Shown here piece after piece: positions 1 to 7,630 of a stretch of 13,470 nucleotides of DNA. The position numbers and the translations under genes are program-made. This stretch comes from JARDZI01 sp041639705 (GTDB taxonomy: Bacteria > Bacillota > Clostridia > Clostridiales > Caloramatoraceae), in contig JBEQBT010000074.1 of the NCBI GenBank assembly GCA_041639705.1, positions 1 to 13,470 on the forward strand, written 5' to 3'. The notes beneath the pieces are model-generated. The model ran no database searches. It was given only the letters and a program-made list of their open reading frames with translations, and was not told the origin of the DNA. Numbering within the stretch: the stretch's first letter is position 1; each line of letters begins with the position of its first letter.

Positions 1-144
1 TCTTGTAATAGGTTTATCCCCCGGTAAAACAGCCTTGGGAACTTTATGACGAGTTATTTCAAATTCACCCTTAATAGTTCTTTCTATTATTTCTTTTAAA
101 ACCTTATATTTGATTAATTGAACCTGGCTTTCAAATTTTCGCAT
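1..144 (-). CDS. N-terminal fragment of a probable group B [FeFe] hydrogenase (runs off the left edge)
   Basis: An open frame begins at the ATG at 144 and stays open for 48 codons to the window edge; it starts MRKFESQVQLIKYKVLKEI and continues through VPKAVLPGDKPITR. This pattern (an IKYKVLKE helix, a short charged stretch, then a P-G-x-K-P-x-x-R motif) resembles from memory the start of clostridial group B [FeFe] hydrogenases, where the next residues are usually a Cys-Cys pair and then 4Fe-4S and H-cluster domains. None of the metal ligands lies inside the window, so the call rests on the N-terminal pattern alone. The ribosome binding site is weak (AAGAGATG just upstream). The gene follows nuoN on the same strand but is separated by about 195 bp with a terminator-like hairpin, so it is probably a separate transcript. 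The alternative is an unrelated conserved protein. Confidence 0.5.
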   Translation of the reverse strand, partial: MRKFESQVQLIKYKVLKEIIERTIKGEFEITRHKVPKAVLPGDKPITR

Positions 145-263
145 TATATCATCTCTTTTCCATTAGTATTATTTGAAATTTAGTTGTGTCATATATTAAG
201 TTTATATAAATAAAATTACACTTACTATTATATTTTATATGAATTCTATATATTTTCAATGTA

Positions 264-331
264 AAAATAAGGTGCCAGGCTCATGATAAGTGACAAATTG
301 TAAATTTGTCACTTATCATGAGCCTGCCACC
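264..331 (-). terminator. Long hairpin terminator at the end of the nuo operon, repeat-like
   Basis: Bases 271-299 and 303-331 form a 29-bp inverted repeat with one mismatch (C275 opposite C327) and a 3-base loop at 300-302. It starts 7 bases after the nuoN stop codon. Read on the minus strand, the stem is followed directly by TTATTTTTAC, so it has the form of a Rho-independent terminator for the nuo operon. The stem is unusually long and carries GGTGCCAGGCTCATGATAAG. GTGCCAGGC-type palindromes recur between genes in many Firmicute genomes, so this may be a dispersed palindromic element that serves as a terminator (the family link is from memory). Confidence 0.75.
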
Positions 332-338
332 CTTGGGG

Positions 339-1766
339 TTACCTTATGAAGGTACTTCCCACTGCGGTCGTCCAGGCTGTTATTGGTCCCGGATATAATC
401 CCATTATCAGAATCATTATAACTGATACAATCATTACAATTTTAAGTGAGGCTGGAATTTTGATTTTAGTACTGTCCTCAGCTTCACCCATTACCATTGT
501 TCTAATAACCATTATATAGTAGTATATTGAAACCACGCTCATTCCCATTGCTAAAAATGCCAACCAGAGATATCCCTGCTTAATTACCTCAGCAAATAAA
601 TAAAATTTACCTATAAAGCCTGCAGCAGGTGGAATTCCAGCAAGTGATAACAGACTTATTAAAAGCACTGCTGCAAGGAATGGAGAACGCTTCCACATTC
701 CTCTGAAATCCTTTATATCATCCTTTCCAGTCACATTTGAAAATGCTGTTATTGATGCAAATGCCCCAATTGTAGCAAATAAATATAAAAGTATATAATA
801 AAGCATTGCACTAATACCGGCTGTAGTGTAGGAAACTATACCTAAAAGTATATATCCACCATGGGCAATACCTGAATATGCAAGCATTCTTTTTAAGTTA
901 GTTTGAGGAATTGCTATAACATTTCCTATTACCAGGGATAATATAGAAAGTGCAATTACAAGTACCACCACCGTATTTTGGCTTGAACCCATAACCTGCA
1001 TAAGCAGCTTTATTAAAACTGCAAAGCCTGCGAAATTTGAGCCTGCTCCTAAAAATGCTGTTACAGGTGTTGGAGCTCCTTCATATATGTCCGGTGACCA
1101 CATGTGGAAGGGTGCTGCAGATATCTTAAATCCAAAGCCTGCAATAATCAATACAATTGCTAATATAACCATGGATTGATTATCTCCTGTTTGCAAATAG
1201 CTGATAATCTCAGGAAAATTCACTGAACCACTTAGTCCATATAATAGACTCATTCCATACAATAATACTGCCGTTGACATTGCACTTAATAATATATACT
1301 TCATACCTGCCTCAGCTGATTTAATGCTTTTCTTATCATAAGCAGTAAGTATTATGAAGGAAATGGTCATTAACTCAAGTCCAATATACAGTGTTATTAA
1401 ATCATTAGCAGATGCCAATACCATCATTCCAAGTGCTGCAAAAACAATTATTGGGAAAAATTCGCTCCTGCTGTCAGTAAGTTTTTTTACAAAGCTTATG
1501 GACATTACTGTTACCATAATAGCAGACACTATAAAAATCTGCTTAAAATATGTTGATATACTGTTACTTACGTACAAACCCTTCAAAAAGCTTATACCTT
1601 CACCAGTATTGTAAACAAATGTGAAAACCAGTATACACAGCAGTGCAAATGCTGAAAAATATCCTATTAAAACCTTTTTAGTCCGGGGCAGTGCAATACT
1701 CATAACTAAAAGCAGAACACCAAGTGCAGCAATCAATATTTCAACTAAAACCGAATTAAAATTCAT
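339..1766 (-). CDS. nuoN: NADH-quinone oxidoreductase-type complex I subunit N (antiporter-like)
   Basis: This is the innermost of the three antiporter-like pumping subunits of the membrane arm. The product has 475 residues, close to the usual NuoN length, and is almost entirely made of hydrophobic helices. The key charged residues are present: Glu131 in the TM5 motif YIGLELM, Lys214 in TM7 (GFGFKISAAPFHMW), His221 and Lys253. The motif PDIYEGAPTPVTAFL follows TM7, as is typical of the family. The start ATG at 1766 shares one base with the nuoM stop codon (TAATG), implying translational coupling; a G-rich AGGGGGGC stretch upstream may act as ribosome binding site. It is the last gene of the operon and the hairpin terminator begins 7 bases beyond its stop. 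Confidence 0.96.
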   Translation of the reverse strand: MNFNSVLVEILIAALGVLLLVMSIALPRTKKVLIGYFSAFALLCILVFTFVYNTGEGISFLKGLYVSNSISTYFKQIFIVSAIMVTVMSISFVKKLTDSRSEFFPIIVFAALGMMVLASANDLITLYIGLELMTISFIILTAYDKKSIKSAEAGMKYILLSAMSTAVLLYGMSLLYGLSGSVNFPEIISYLQTGDNQSMVILAIVLIIAGFGFKISAAPFHMWSPDIYEGAPTPVTAFLGAGSNFAGFAVLIKLLMQVMGSSQNTVVVLVIALSILSLVIGNVIAIPQTNLKRMLAYSGIAHGGYILLGIVSYTTAGISAMLYYILLYLFATIGAFASITAFSNVTGKDDIKDFRGMWKRSPFLAAVLLISLLSLAGIPPAAGFIGKFYLFAEVIKQGYLWLAFLAMGMSVVSIYYYIMVIRTMVMGEAEDSTKIKIPASLKIVMIVSVIMILIMGLYPGPITAWTTAVGSTFIR

Positions 1767-3262
1767 TAGAAAAGCCCCCCTATACTTAAGGATATAAACT
1801 TCTGAGCTATAGGAACTATTCCACTGCTAAGCATCCTCATAATTAGATTTGGGAAAACTCCAAATGTTAATAGTACCCCACTAAGCAATACTATTGGAAC
1901 CATTTCAACACCCCTCGCATCCTTCAGGTTGTCCCATTTAGTGTTACGAGGACCAAAGAATATCTGCTGCATTACCTTTAATACATATATGGCAGTTACT
2001 ACTATAGCGAATATTGAAACCACAGCTAGTACTGGATATACCTGTATTGACCCAACAAATACTGAGAATTCAGCAATAAAGTTGAACAGTCCAGGTAGTC
2101 CAAGTGATGCCAAGCTTGCAATCATAAATCCTACAGCAATTCTTGGCATTTGGTGGGCAAGTCCCCCAAAGTCTGAAATCATTCTTGTATGAGTTTTTTC
2201 ATACATCAGACCAACAAGTGCAAAGAACAATGCAGCCATTATACCATGAGCAAACATTTGGGCTGCTGCACCACTAATTGATGCTGCATTTAAGGATGCA
2301 ATACCTATTAAAACATAGCCCATATGGCTTACAGAGGAATTGGCAACAACATATTTAATGTCTTTTTGAGCCATTGCAACAAAGGCAACATAAACTGCAT
2401 TAACAGTTGCTAGAAGTGCAATCAGTGGTCCCCAGTATGCTGCACCCTCTGGGAAGAAGTTTATTCCCACACGAATTAGTGCATATCCACCTAATTTCAT
2501 AATTACACCTGCAAGCAACATACTTATAGCTGTTGGAGCTGCTGAGTGACCATCTGGTGTCCATCTGTGAAATGGAAACATAGGAACCAGCACTCCAAAG
2601 CCTATCATCAAAATCAAAAATGCAAATCTTTGAAAATTCACATCATAATTTACTAGAGCAAGCTTTGCAATTTCAAGAGTATGCACTCCTGCTGCATTTC
2701 CAGCGTAGACATATATTGCAATGATTCCGATGAATGCAACAGCACTTCCTCCAAATAAATAGAGAGTATATTTTATTGCAGCATATTCCTTGTTCTTGCT
2801 GCCCCAAACATTCATAAGTATAAACTTTGGAATAACCGCCAGTTCCATAAAAAGTAACAATAAAAGCAGGTCTCCTGACATAAATACTCCAAATACTCCA
2901 CCTACAAGTACAAGCATATAGAAGAAAAATTCCTTAGGTCTTGTTTCAAGCTTCCAGGAAACAAATACTCCACTGAATAGTATTATCGAGGTCAATAGAA
3001 CCAACGGCATGCTTAAACCGTCTACTCCGAGACTAAAGTCTATTCCAAAGTCCTTAATCCATACATACTGTTCAATAAACTGCATTCCACCAGCCTTGCT
3101 GTCATAATTTAAATATGCAACAAATGCAAGTAATAATGCTATTCCTGCAGCAATAGCTGCTATGACTCTAACTGCTTTATAATTTTTTTCAGGCACAAAT
3201 AGTATTGCAATTGCCCCAATGATTGGAGCTAATAATATTAGAAAAAGTATATGAAATCCCAT
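1766..3262 (-). CDS. nuoM: Complex I subunit M (antiporter-like), lacking the TM7 lysine
   Basis: This is the middle antiporter-like subunit of the complex I membrane arm; it has 498 residues, a normal length. The TM5 glutamate is Glu140 (LLLLFMELAVIP). The TM7-loop signature FPFHRWTPDGHSAAPTA (229-245) and the TM8 motif LLAGVIMKLGGYALIR, with Lys256, identify it as NuoM. In TM7, however, the sequence is GFGVLVPMFPFH: Leu225 (codon CTG) stands where other NuoM proteins have a lysine (AFAIKMPVVPLH in E. coli). An uncommon lysine, Lys146, lies six residues after Glu140. The start at 3262 shares one base with the nuoL stop (TAATG) and has a GGGAGGTG ribosome binding site about 11 bases upstream. 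The stop at 1766 in turn overlaps the nuoN start. Confidence 0.96.
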   Translation of the reverse strand: MGFHILFLILLAPIIGAIAILFVPEKNYKAVRVIAAIAAGIALLLAFVAYLNYDSKAGGMQFIEQYVWIKDFGIDFSLGVDGLSMPLVLLTSIILFSGVFVSWKLETRPKEFFFYMLVLVGGVFGVFMSGDLLLLLLFMELAVIPKFILMNVWGSKNKEYAAIKYTLYLFGGSAVAFIGIIAIYVYAGNAAGVHTLEIAKLALVNYDVNFQRFAFLILMIGFGVLVPMFPFHRWTPDGHSAAPTAISMLLAGVIMKLGGYALIRVGINFFPEGAAYWGPLIALLATVNAVYVAFVAMAQKDIKYVVANSSVSHMGYVLIGIASLNAASISGAAAQMFAHGIMAALFFALVGLMYEKTHTRMISDFGGLAHQMPRIAVGFMIASLASLGLPGLFNFIAEFSVFVGSIQVYPVLAVVSIFAIVVTAIYVLKVMQQIFFGPRNTKWDNLKDARGVEMVPIVLLSGVLLTFGVFPNLIMRMLSSGIVPIAQKFISLSIGGLF

Positions 3263-5151
3263 TATTTTAGTACACCTCCCAATAAAGGAGTGGACATAAC
3301 TATAACAATTACAACCACTGCTGTGAATATTACCAGTGCATAGCTTTGCAGATGTCCTGTTTGAGCCACACGTGCCTTTTTCCCAGTAAATCCAATAAGC
3401 CTTGCAAATCCATCAAATATACCATCAATAATTTTATGGTCTACCCAATCAAAAGCTCTTCCTAGTGTAAGCATTATGCCCTCATATGCCCAATTGTATA
3501 AATTATCAATATAGTATTTATTGTATAAAAGCTTATATAATCCATTCCATCTTTTAACCAAAGCCACCGTATCAACAACCTTTTTAGAATAAAGCAGCCA
3601 TGCAGTAAATATTCCTGCAAGAGCAACTACTGTTGATAACCCTGCAACTGCTAAATTTACCCCTGGAACCTCAGGTTCCCCATAATATATGAATGTACCA
3701 AAGCTCCCTCCGAATGTATTGTAAAACCATGGTGAATTTATAAAACCACTGAACACTGAAAGGATTGCTAAAAGTATTAAGGGTAATGTCATAACCCAGT
3801 TTGATTCATGGGCATGATAGTTTGAACGCTTTTTTCCAAAGAAAGCAGTAAAAATCAATCTGAACATATAAAATGCAGTCATAAAAGCAACAATTATCCC
3901 AATAATATATAATCCTGTATGACCACTTGTTAATGCAGCACTTAGTATTTCATCCTTGCTCCAAAAGCCAGATAGCGGGAATATTCCAGCTAGGGCTAAT
4001 GCGGCTGTAACAAATGTCCAAGTTGTAATTGGCATTTTTGATTTTAGGTCCCCCATTTTAAATATGTTCTGTTCTTCAATTGCGTGGATAACGCTTCCTG
4101 CACCCAAAAAGAGCAGTGCTTTAAAGAATGCGTTAGTTGTCAAATGAAACATTCCTGCTGTTAGGCTTCCAAGCCCCATTGCCATAACCATGTATCCTAA
4201 CTGACTTATGGTAGAAAAAGCAAGAATCTTTTTTATATCATCCTGAACAAGTGCTATTGAAGCTGCAAATATTGCAGTGAAGCCTCCAATATAGGCCATC
4301 ACCGTTAGAACTGATGATACGCTTTCGAATAAAATAAATCCTCTTGCAATCAAATAAATACCAGCTACAACCATTGTCGCCGCATGAATAAGAGCACTTA
4401 CAGGTGTTGGCCCCTCCATTGCGTCTGGAAGCCAAACGTGAAGTGGAAATTGAGCTGATTTACCAACTGGTCCTATGAATATAAGAGCAGCTATAATAGC
4501 TAAAAAGCCTGCTCCCTTTGATCCAGCAATTAAACTGGAAAGCTCACCAAAATTAAAGGTTCCAAAATTTACAAATAACAAAATAATACCTGTCATAAAT
4601 CCAAAGTCTGCCCATCTATTAGTAACAAAGGCCTTTCTACTTGCATTAGCAGCAGAAGGTTTATGGAACCAAAATCCTATTAAAAGATATGAACAAAGTC
4701 CTACCAATTCCCAAAAAGCAAAGGTCTGGAAGTAGTTATTGGATAGTACCAGCCCTAGCATGGAAAAGGTAAATAGAGAGATATATGCAAAGTATCTTGA
4801 AAATCCGTCATCCCCCTTCATATACCCAAAGGAATACAATATTACAAGGGTTGCTACGAAGGTAACTATCACAAGCATCAAGGATGATAGCGGATCTATT
4901 AAAACACCCATCTGTATTTGCAAACCCTTAAAGGATCCGAGTGATGGAATGTCAAGCCAGTTTATGGCAATCTCCTGTGGTTTAGCTCCTGAAAGCATTT
5001 CAATAAATATTTTAATTGAAAGAAAAGCAGAACCCAAAGCTGCAGCTAACGCCAAAACTCCACTGAGCAATTTAGCCTTCTTAGTCAAAAACACAATTGC
5101 AATGAAAGCTAAAAGTGGTAACAATATAATAAACAATGCATTTTCAGCCAT
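3262..5151 (-). CDS. nuoL: Complex I subunit L (distal antiporter-like subunit with lateral helix)
   Basis: This is the distal antiporter-like subunit, with 629 residues. That is long enough for about 14 core helices, the lateral amphipathic helix HL and a C-terminal anchoring helix; the hydrophobic segment near the C-terminus (about 607-625) fits the anchor. Conserved pumping residues are visible: Glu148 (FWELVGLCSYLLIGFW), Asp182 after NRW, Lys231 (GPVGKSAQFPLHVWLPDAM), His255 (SALIHAATMVVAGIYLIAR) and the SGFWSKDEIL lysine. A 25-base gap follows nuoK. The start ATG at 5151 has AGGTGA about 7 bases upstream. Its stop shares one base with the nuoM start. Nothing in it looks degenerate, unlike the TM7 change in NuoM. 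Confidence 0.96.
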   Translation of the reverse strand: MAENALFIILLPLLAFIAIVFLTKKAKLLSGVLALAAALGSAFLSIKIFIEMLSGAKPQEIAINWLDIPSLGSFKGLQIQMGVLIDPLSSLMLVIVTFVATLVILYSFGYMKGDDGFSRYFAYISLFTFSMLGLVLSNNYFQTFAFWELVGLCSYLLIGFWFHKPSAANASRKAFVTNRWADFGFMTGIILLFVNFGTFNFGELSSLIAGSKGAGFLAIIAALIFIGPVGKSAQFPLHVWLPDAMEGPTPVSALIHAATMVVAGIYLIARGFILFESVSSVLTVMAYIGGFTAIFAASIALVQDDIKKILAFSTISQLGYMVMAMGLGSLTAGMFHLTTNAFFKALLFLGAGSVIHAIEEQNIFKMGDLKSKMPITTWTFVTAALALAGIFPLSGFWSKDEILSAALTSGHTGLYIIGIIVAFMTAFYMFRLIFTAFFGKKRSNYHAHESNWVMTLPLILLAILSVFSGFINSPWFYNTFGGSFGTFIYYGEPEVPGVNLAVAGLSTVVALAGIFTAWLLYSKKVVDTVALVKRWNGLYKLLYNKYYIDNLYNWAYEGIMLTLGRAFDWVDHKIIDGIFDGFARLIGFTGKKARVAQTGHLQSYALVIFTAVVVIVIVMSTPLLGGVLK

Positions 5152-5176
5152 TAATATTCACCTGCCTTATTGTAAT

Positions 5177-5485
5177 CTACCATTTTAATAAATCTACATC
5201 GTCTATGGTAGTGGATTTTCTGTGGCGGTATAGGGATATAATTATTGCAAGACCTACGGCCACTTCACAGGCAGCAACAGCAATTACAAATATTGCAAAT
5301 GTGTTTCCTGCCAGCACATCGGAGTTTAAAAAGTGATTAAACGCCACAAGGTTTATATTTACTGAATTAAGCATAAGCTCAATGCCCATGAAAACCGAAA
5401 TGGCATTCTTTTTTGAAACCGCACCATACAATCCTATGCAAAATAGAATTGCTGCTAATAATAGATAATGTTGTAAAGTAATCAT
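5177..5485 (-). CDS. nuoK: Complex I subunit K
   Basis: NuoK is a small membrane-arm subunit with three helices, here 102 residues and matching the family length. The two buried glutamates that form part of the ion path are present: Glu36 in FMGIELMLNSVNIN and Glu74 in AACEVAVGLAIIISLYR. The protein ends with the basic RHRKS stretch after TM3 that is common in the family. The start overlaps the nuoJ stop by four bases (ATGA), a classic coupling arrangement, with GGGAGTG upstream inside nuoJ. nuoL follows after 25 bases. Confidence 0.96.
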   Translation of the reverse strand: MITLQHYLLLAAILFCIGLYGAVSKKNAISVFMGIELMLNSVNINLVAFNHFLNSDVLAGNTFAIFVIAVAACEVAVGLAIIISLYRHRKSTTIDDVDLLKW

Positions 5486-5982
5486 CTTGGTTTCTTCACT
5501 CCCTTCCCAATTACAATTGCTCCTATTGTTGAAACAAGAAGCAATACACCTACTACCTGAAATGCAATTGAGTAATCATTAAGTAGAAGTGATGATATTC
5601 CCATTATTGTGGATTCTATAGGAGCGGCACTTACTACTGCAAATTTTGCAGTAAATATGTTCACTGCAAAAACCATAAAAAGTGCAGCTGCCACAATTAC
5701 CCCATAAATTTTATATCTATTGAACTGAGTGCTCTTTTCCATATATACTCTTTTAGTAAGCATAATTCCGAAAACAAGCAGTATGGTTATAGCACCTACA
5801 TATACCATTATTTGAACTGCTGCTAAATAATCTGCATTTAGCAGCATATATATAACAGCAATGCATATAAAGGTTGCTGCCATAAAAAGTGCACTGTGTA
5901 CAAGATTAGTTGTTAAAACCATTTCAAGTGCAGTAAATATAATCAAAGCAGCAACTACATAAAATATTATGGATGTAACCAT
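5482..5982 (-). CDS. nuoJ: Complex I subunit J
   Basis: NuoJ is a five-helix membrane-arm subunit, here 166 residues. The TM3 motif AAVQIMVYVGAITILLVFG, with its Tyr-Val-Gly core, is the site of the pi-bulge that changes form during turnover in characterised complexes. I chose the ATG at 5982 rather than an in-frame GTG at 5991. The GTG lies inside the AGGGAGGTG ribosome binding site and could not be used with it, while the ATG is 8 bases downstream of GGGAGG. The ATG shares one base with the nuoI stop (TAATG). The C-terminus overlaps the nuoK start by four bases. Confidence 0.93.
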   Translation of the reverse strand: MVTSIIFYVVAALIIFTALEMVLTTNLVHSALFMAATFICIAVIYMLLNADYLAAVQIMVYVGAITILLVFGIMLTKRVYMEKSTQFNRYKIYGVIVAAALFMVFAVNIFTAKFAVVSAAPIESTIMGISSLLLNDYSIAFQVVGVLLLVSTIGAIVIGKGVKKPR

Positions 5983-6440
5983 TAGCTGCACCTCCCTAGG
6001 TCCTTAGAAATATCAACTGGTTTATTACTTGCAGCTGCGGCTTCATCAATTTTTTCTTCCTCGGCACTCTTCACCCAGCGGCGAACAGTATCCTCCTTGT
6101 TGTAACATACTGTATTAAAATCGGGTTTAAAATAAACTGCACCTGTTGGACATGCCTTTGTACAGAATCCACAATACAAGCAATATCCAGTGCTCATATT
6201 ATATTGCTCTAAAACCTTCTTGCCATTTTCATTCTTTGTAGTATCAACCCTTATTACTCCATTTGGACATGCATTTGCACACAAATTACATGCAATACAT
6301 TTATCAAAATCAAATCCAAAGGAACCGTGAGAACGTGGAGGTAAATTAGGCTTTACTTCCGGATACTGCACTGTAACCTTCTTCATAAAGAATCTTTTCA
6401 TTGTTATACCCATTCCTCTAACTATACCTAAACCATACAT
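5982..6440 (-). CDS. nuoI: Complex I subunit I, two 4Fe-4S clusters
   Basis: NuoI is the ferredoxin-like peripheral subunit that passes electrons to cluster N2 in NuoB; it has 152 residues here. The N-terminal amphipathic helix, followed by KKVTVQYPEVKPNLPPRSHG, is typical of the family. Two complete 4Fe-4S motifs are seen: Cys48, 51, 54, 58 (CIACNLCANACP) and Cys87, 90, 93, 97 (CLYCGFCTKACP). The C-terminal tail of about 40 residues is acidic and alanine-rich and looks variable. The start ATG at 6440 has GGGAGGTG 5 bases upstream, and nuoH ends 15 bases before it. In a complex without NuoE, F and G this subunit is a likely entry point for electrons from ferredoxin (inference). Confidence 0.96.
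   Translation of the reverse strand: MYGLGIVRGMGITMKRFFMKKVTVQYPEVKPNLPPRSHGSFGFDFDKCIACNLCANACPNGVIRVDTTKNENGKKVLEQYNMSTGYCLYCGFCTKACPTGAVYFKPDFNTVCYNKEDTVRRWVKSAEEEKIDEAAAASNKPVDISKDLGRCS
5991..5996 (-). promoter_or_regulatory. Ribosome binding site that fixes the nuoJ start
   Basis: GGGAGG on the minus strand lies 8 bases before the ATG at 5982 and inside the last codons of nuoI. It rules out the in-frame GTG at 5991, which overlaps the Shine-Dalgarno bases themselves. Confidence 0.8.
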
Positions 6441-6455
6441 ATTAGCACCTCCCTG

Positions 6456-7499
6456 CTATTTAACAATATGGAACAGCTTTATTGCAATTCCAGTAACAAA
6501 TAAATTCACAATTGATATTGGAATAAGAACCTTCCAATTAAACTGCATCATCTTATCAATTCTTGCTCTTGGTAGAGTCCATCTGAGCCATTCAATCAAT
6601 AATATCAGCAGATAGGTTTTGATAAAAAACCAAAGCCATGATGGAAGAAATGGTCCCTGCCATCCTCCAAAAAACAAAGTTGCACCAAATCCGGCCATAA
6701 CAAATATATTAGCATATTCGGACAAAAAGAATAGAGCAAAACGCATTCCTGAGTATTCTGTATGACAACCTGCTACTAATTCCTGCTCAGCCTCCATAAG
6801 GTCAAAGGGAGCCTTATTAAGCTCAGCCATGGCTGAAATAAGAAATATAATAAATGCAACAGGCTGCAGAAATATATTCCAAACCTTACCCTGGGATGCT
6901 ACAATACTATTTAAATCTAATGTACCTGTAAGCATAACAATTCCAAGCATCGAGAAACCAAGAGGAATTTCATAGCTTACAATCAACGCAATAGTCCTCA
7001 TTCCACCAATAAGTGAATACTTGTTGTTTGAGCTCCAGCCTGCCATTAGAATAGTCACAGCGGATATAGACGATATGGCAGTAAAAAATAATATGCCTAC
7101 GTTCAAATTAACGGGTATCATTCCCCTTCCATAGGGAAGAAGAGAAAATAATAAAATTGTTACGGTAAATGTAAGAATCGGTGCCAGCTTATAAACTAAC
7201 TTGTCTACTGCATGAGGAGTTATAGACTCCTTGCCAATCAGCTTTACCGCATCATTTACAGCCTGCAGCAGCCCAAGGGGACCGATTCTGTTTGGACCCA
7301 GTCTTTCCTGAAAAAATCCGGAAACACGACGGTCTATCCATAAAAGTAGTATTACATTTAAAATAATAATTGCAGCTACTGCAATAAAATACACCACTGA
7401 CATTAATAAATTTGTAAAAAAGTCACCAAACCCAATCCAATGCAGAATATTTCTTATTAATGCTGCTCCATTTATAAAAATATTATTAATCATATCCAT
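6456..7499 (-). CDS. nuoH: Complex I subunit H (quinone-cavity membrane subunit)
   Basis: NuoH links the peripheral arm to the membrane arm and forms much of the quinone tunnel. The product has 347 residues and about eight helices. Family signatures are all present: RRVSGFFQERLGPNRIGPLG (58-77), the GWSSNNKYSLIGGMR loop (154-168), and the charged stretch AELNKAPFDLMEAEQELVAG (225-244) with Glu226, Glu236, Glu238 and Glu240, followed by EYSGMRFALFFLSEYANI. The start ATG at 7499 has GAAGGAG 8 bases upstream. It is the first gene after a 131-bp gap that follows nuoD, exactly where nuoEFG would stand in a 14-subunit operon. Confidence 0.97.
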   Translation of the reverse strand: MDMINNIFINGAALIRNILHWIGFGDFFTNLLMSVVYFIAVAAIIILNVILLLWIDRRVSGFFQERLGPNRIGPLGLLQAVNDAVKLIGKESITPHAVDKLVYKLAPILTFTVTILLFSLLPYGRGMIPVNLNVGILFFTAISSISAVTILMAGWSSNNKYSLIGGMRTIALIVSYEIPLGFSMLGIVMLTGTLDLNSIVASQGKVWNIFLQPVAFIIFLISAMAELNKAPFDLMEAEQELVAGCHTEYSGMRFALFFLSEYANIFVMAGFGATLFFGGWQGPFLPSWLWFFIKTYLLILLIEWLRWTLPRARIDKMMQFNWKVLIPISIVNLFVTGIAIKLFHIVK

Positions 7500-7630
7500 A
7501 CAGATTTCTCCTTCTCAAAGGGTAATTTTAGATTAAGAAAACAAACTCCAACTATAATTTATACAGTGTAAAAAAAGCGTGAAGATTGCTTATTTTTCCA
7601 CTATATAAATTAAGTTTGCGTAATGTTTAT
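7500..7630 (-). other. 131-bp gap between nuoD and nuoH, no gene seen
   Basis: This is one of only two gaps over 30 bases in the operon. It contains no open frame and no remnant that I can recognise of nuoE, nuoF or nuoG. Read on the minus strand it holds a weak AAGC/GCTT stem with a 9-base loop followed by seven Ts, which might act as a partial attenuator, then the nuoH ribosome binding site. I see no convincing promoter. Confidence 0.5.

Noticed and set aside
145..263. Promoter for the hydrogenase-like gene
   Set aside because: TTGAAA and TATAAT occur but are 21 bases apart, and the region is so AT-rich that such matches are expected by chance.
4739..5188. 149-codon plus-strand open frame opposite nuoL
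   Set aside because: It is a reverse-strand shadow of the conserved nuoL gene, with no ribosome binding site or recognisable domain.
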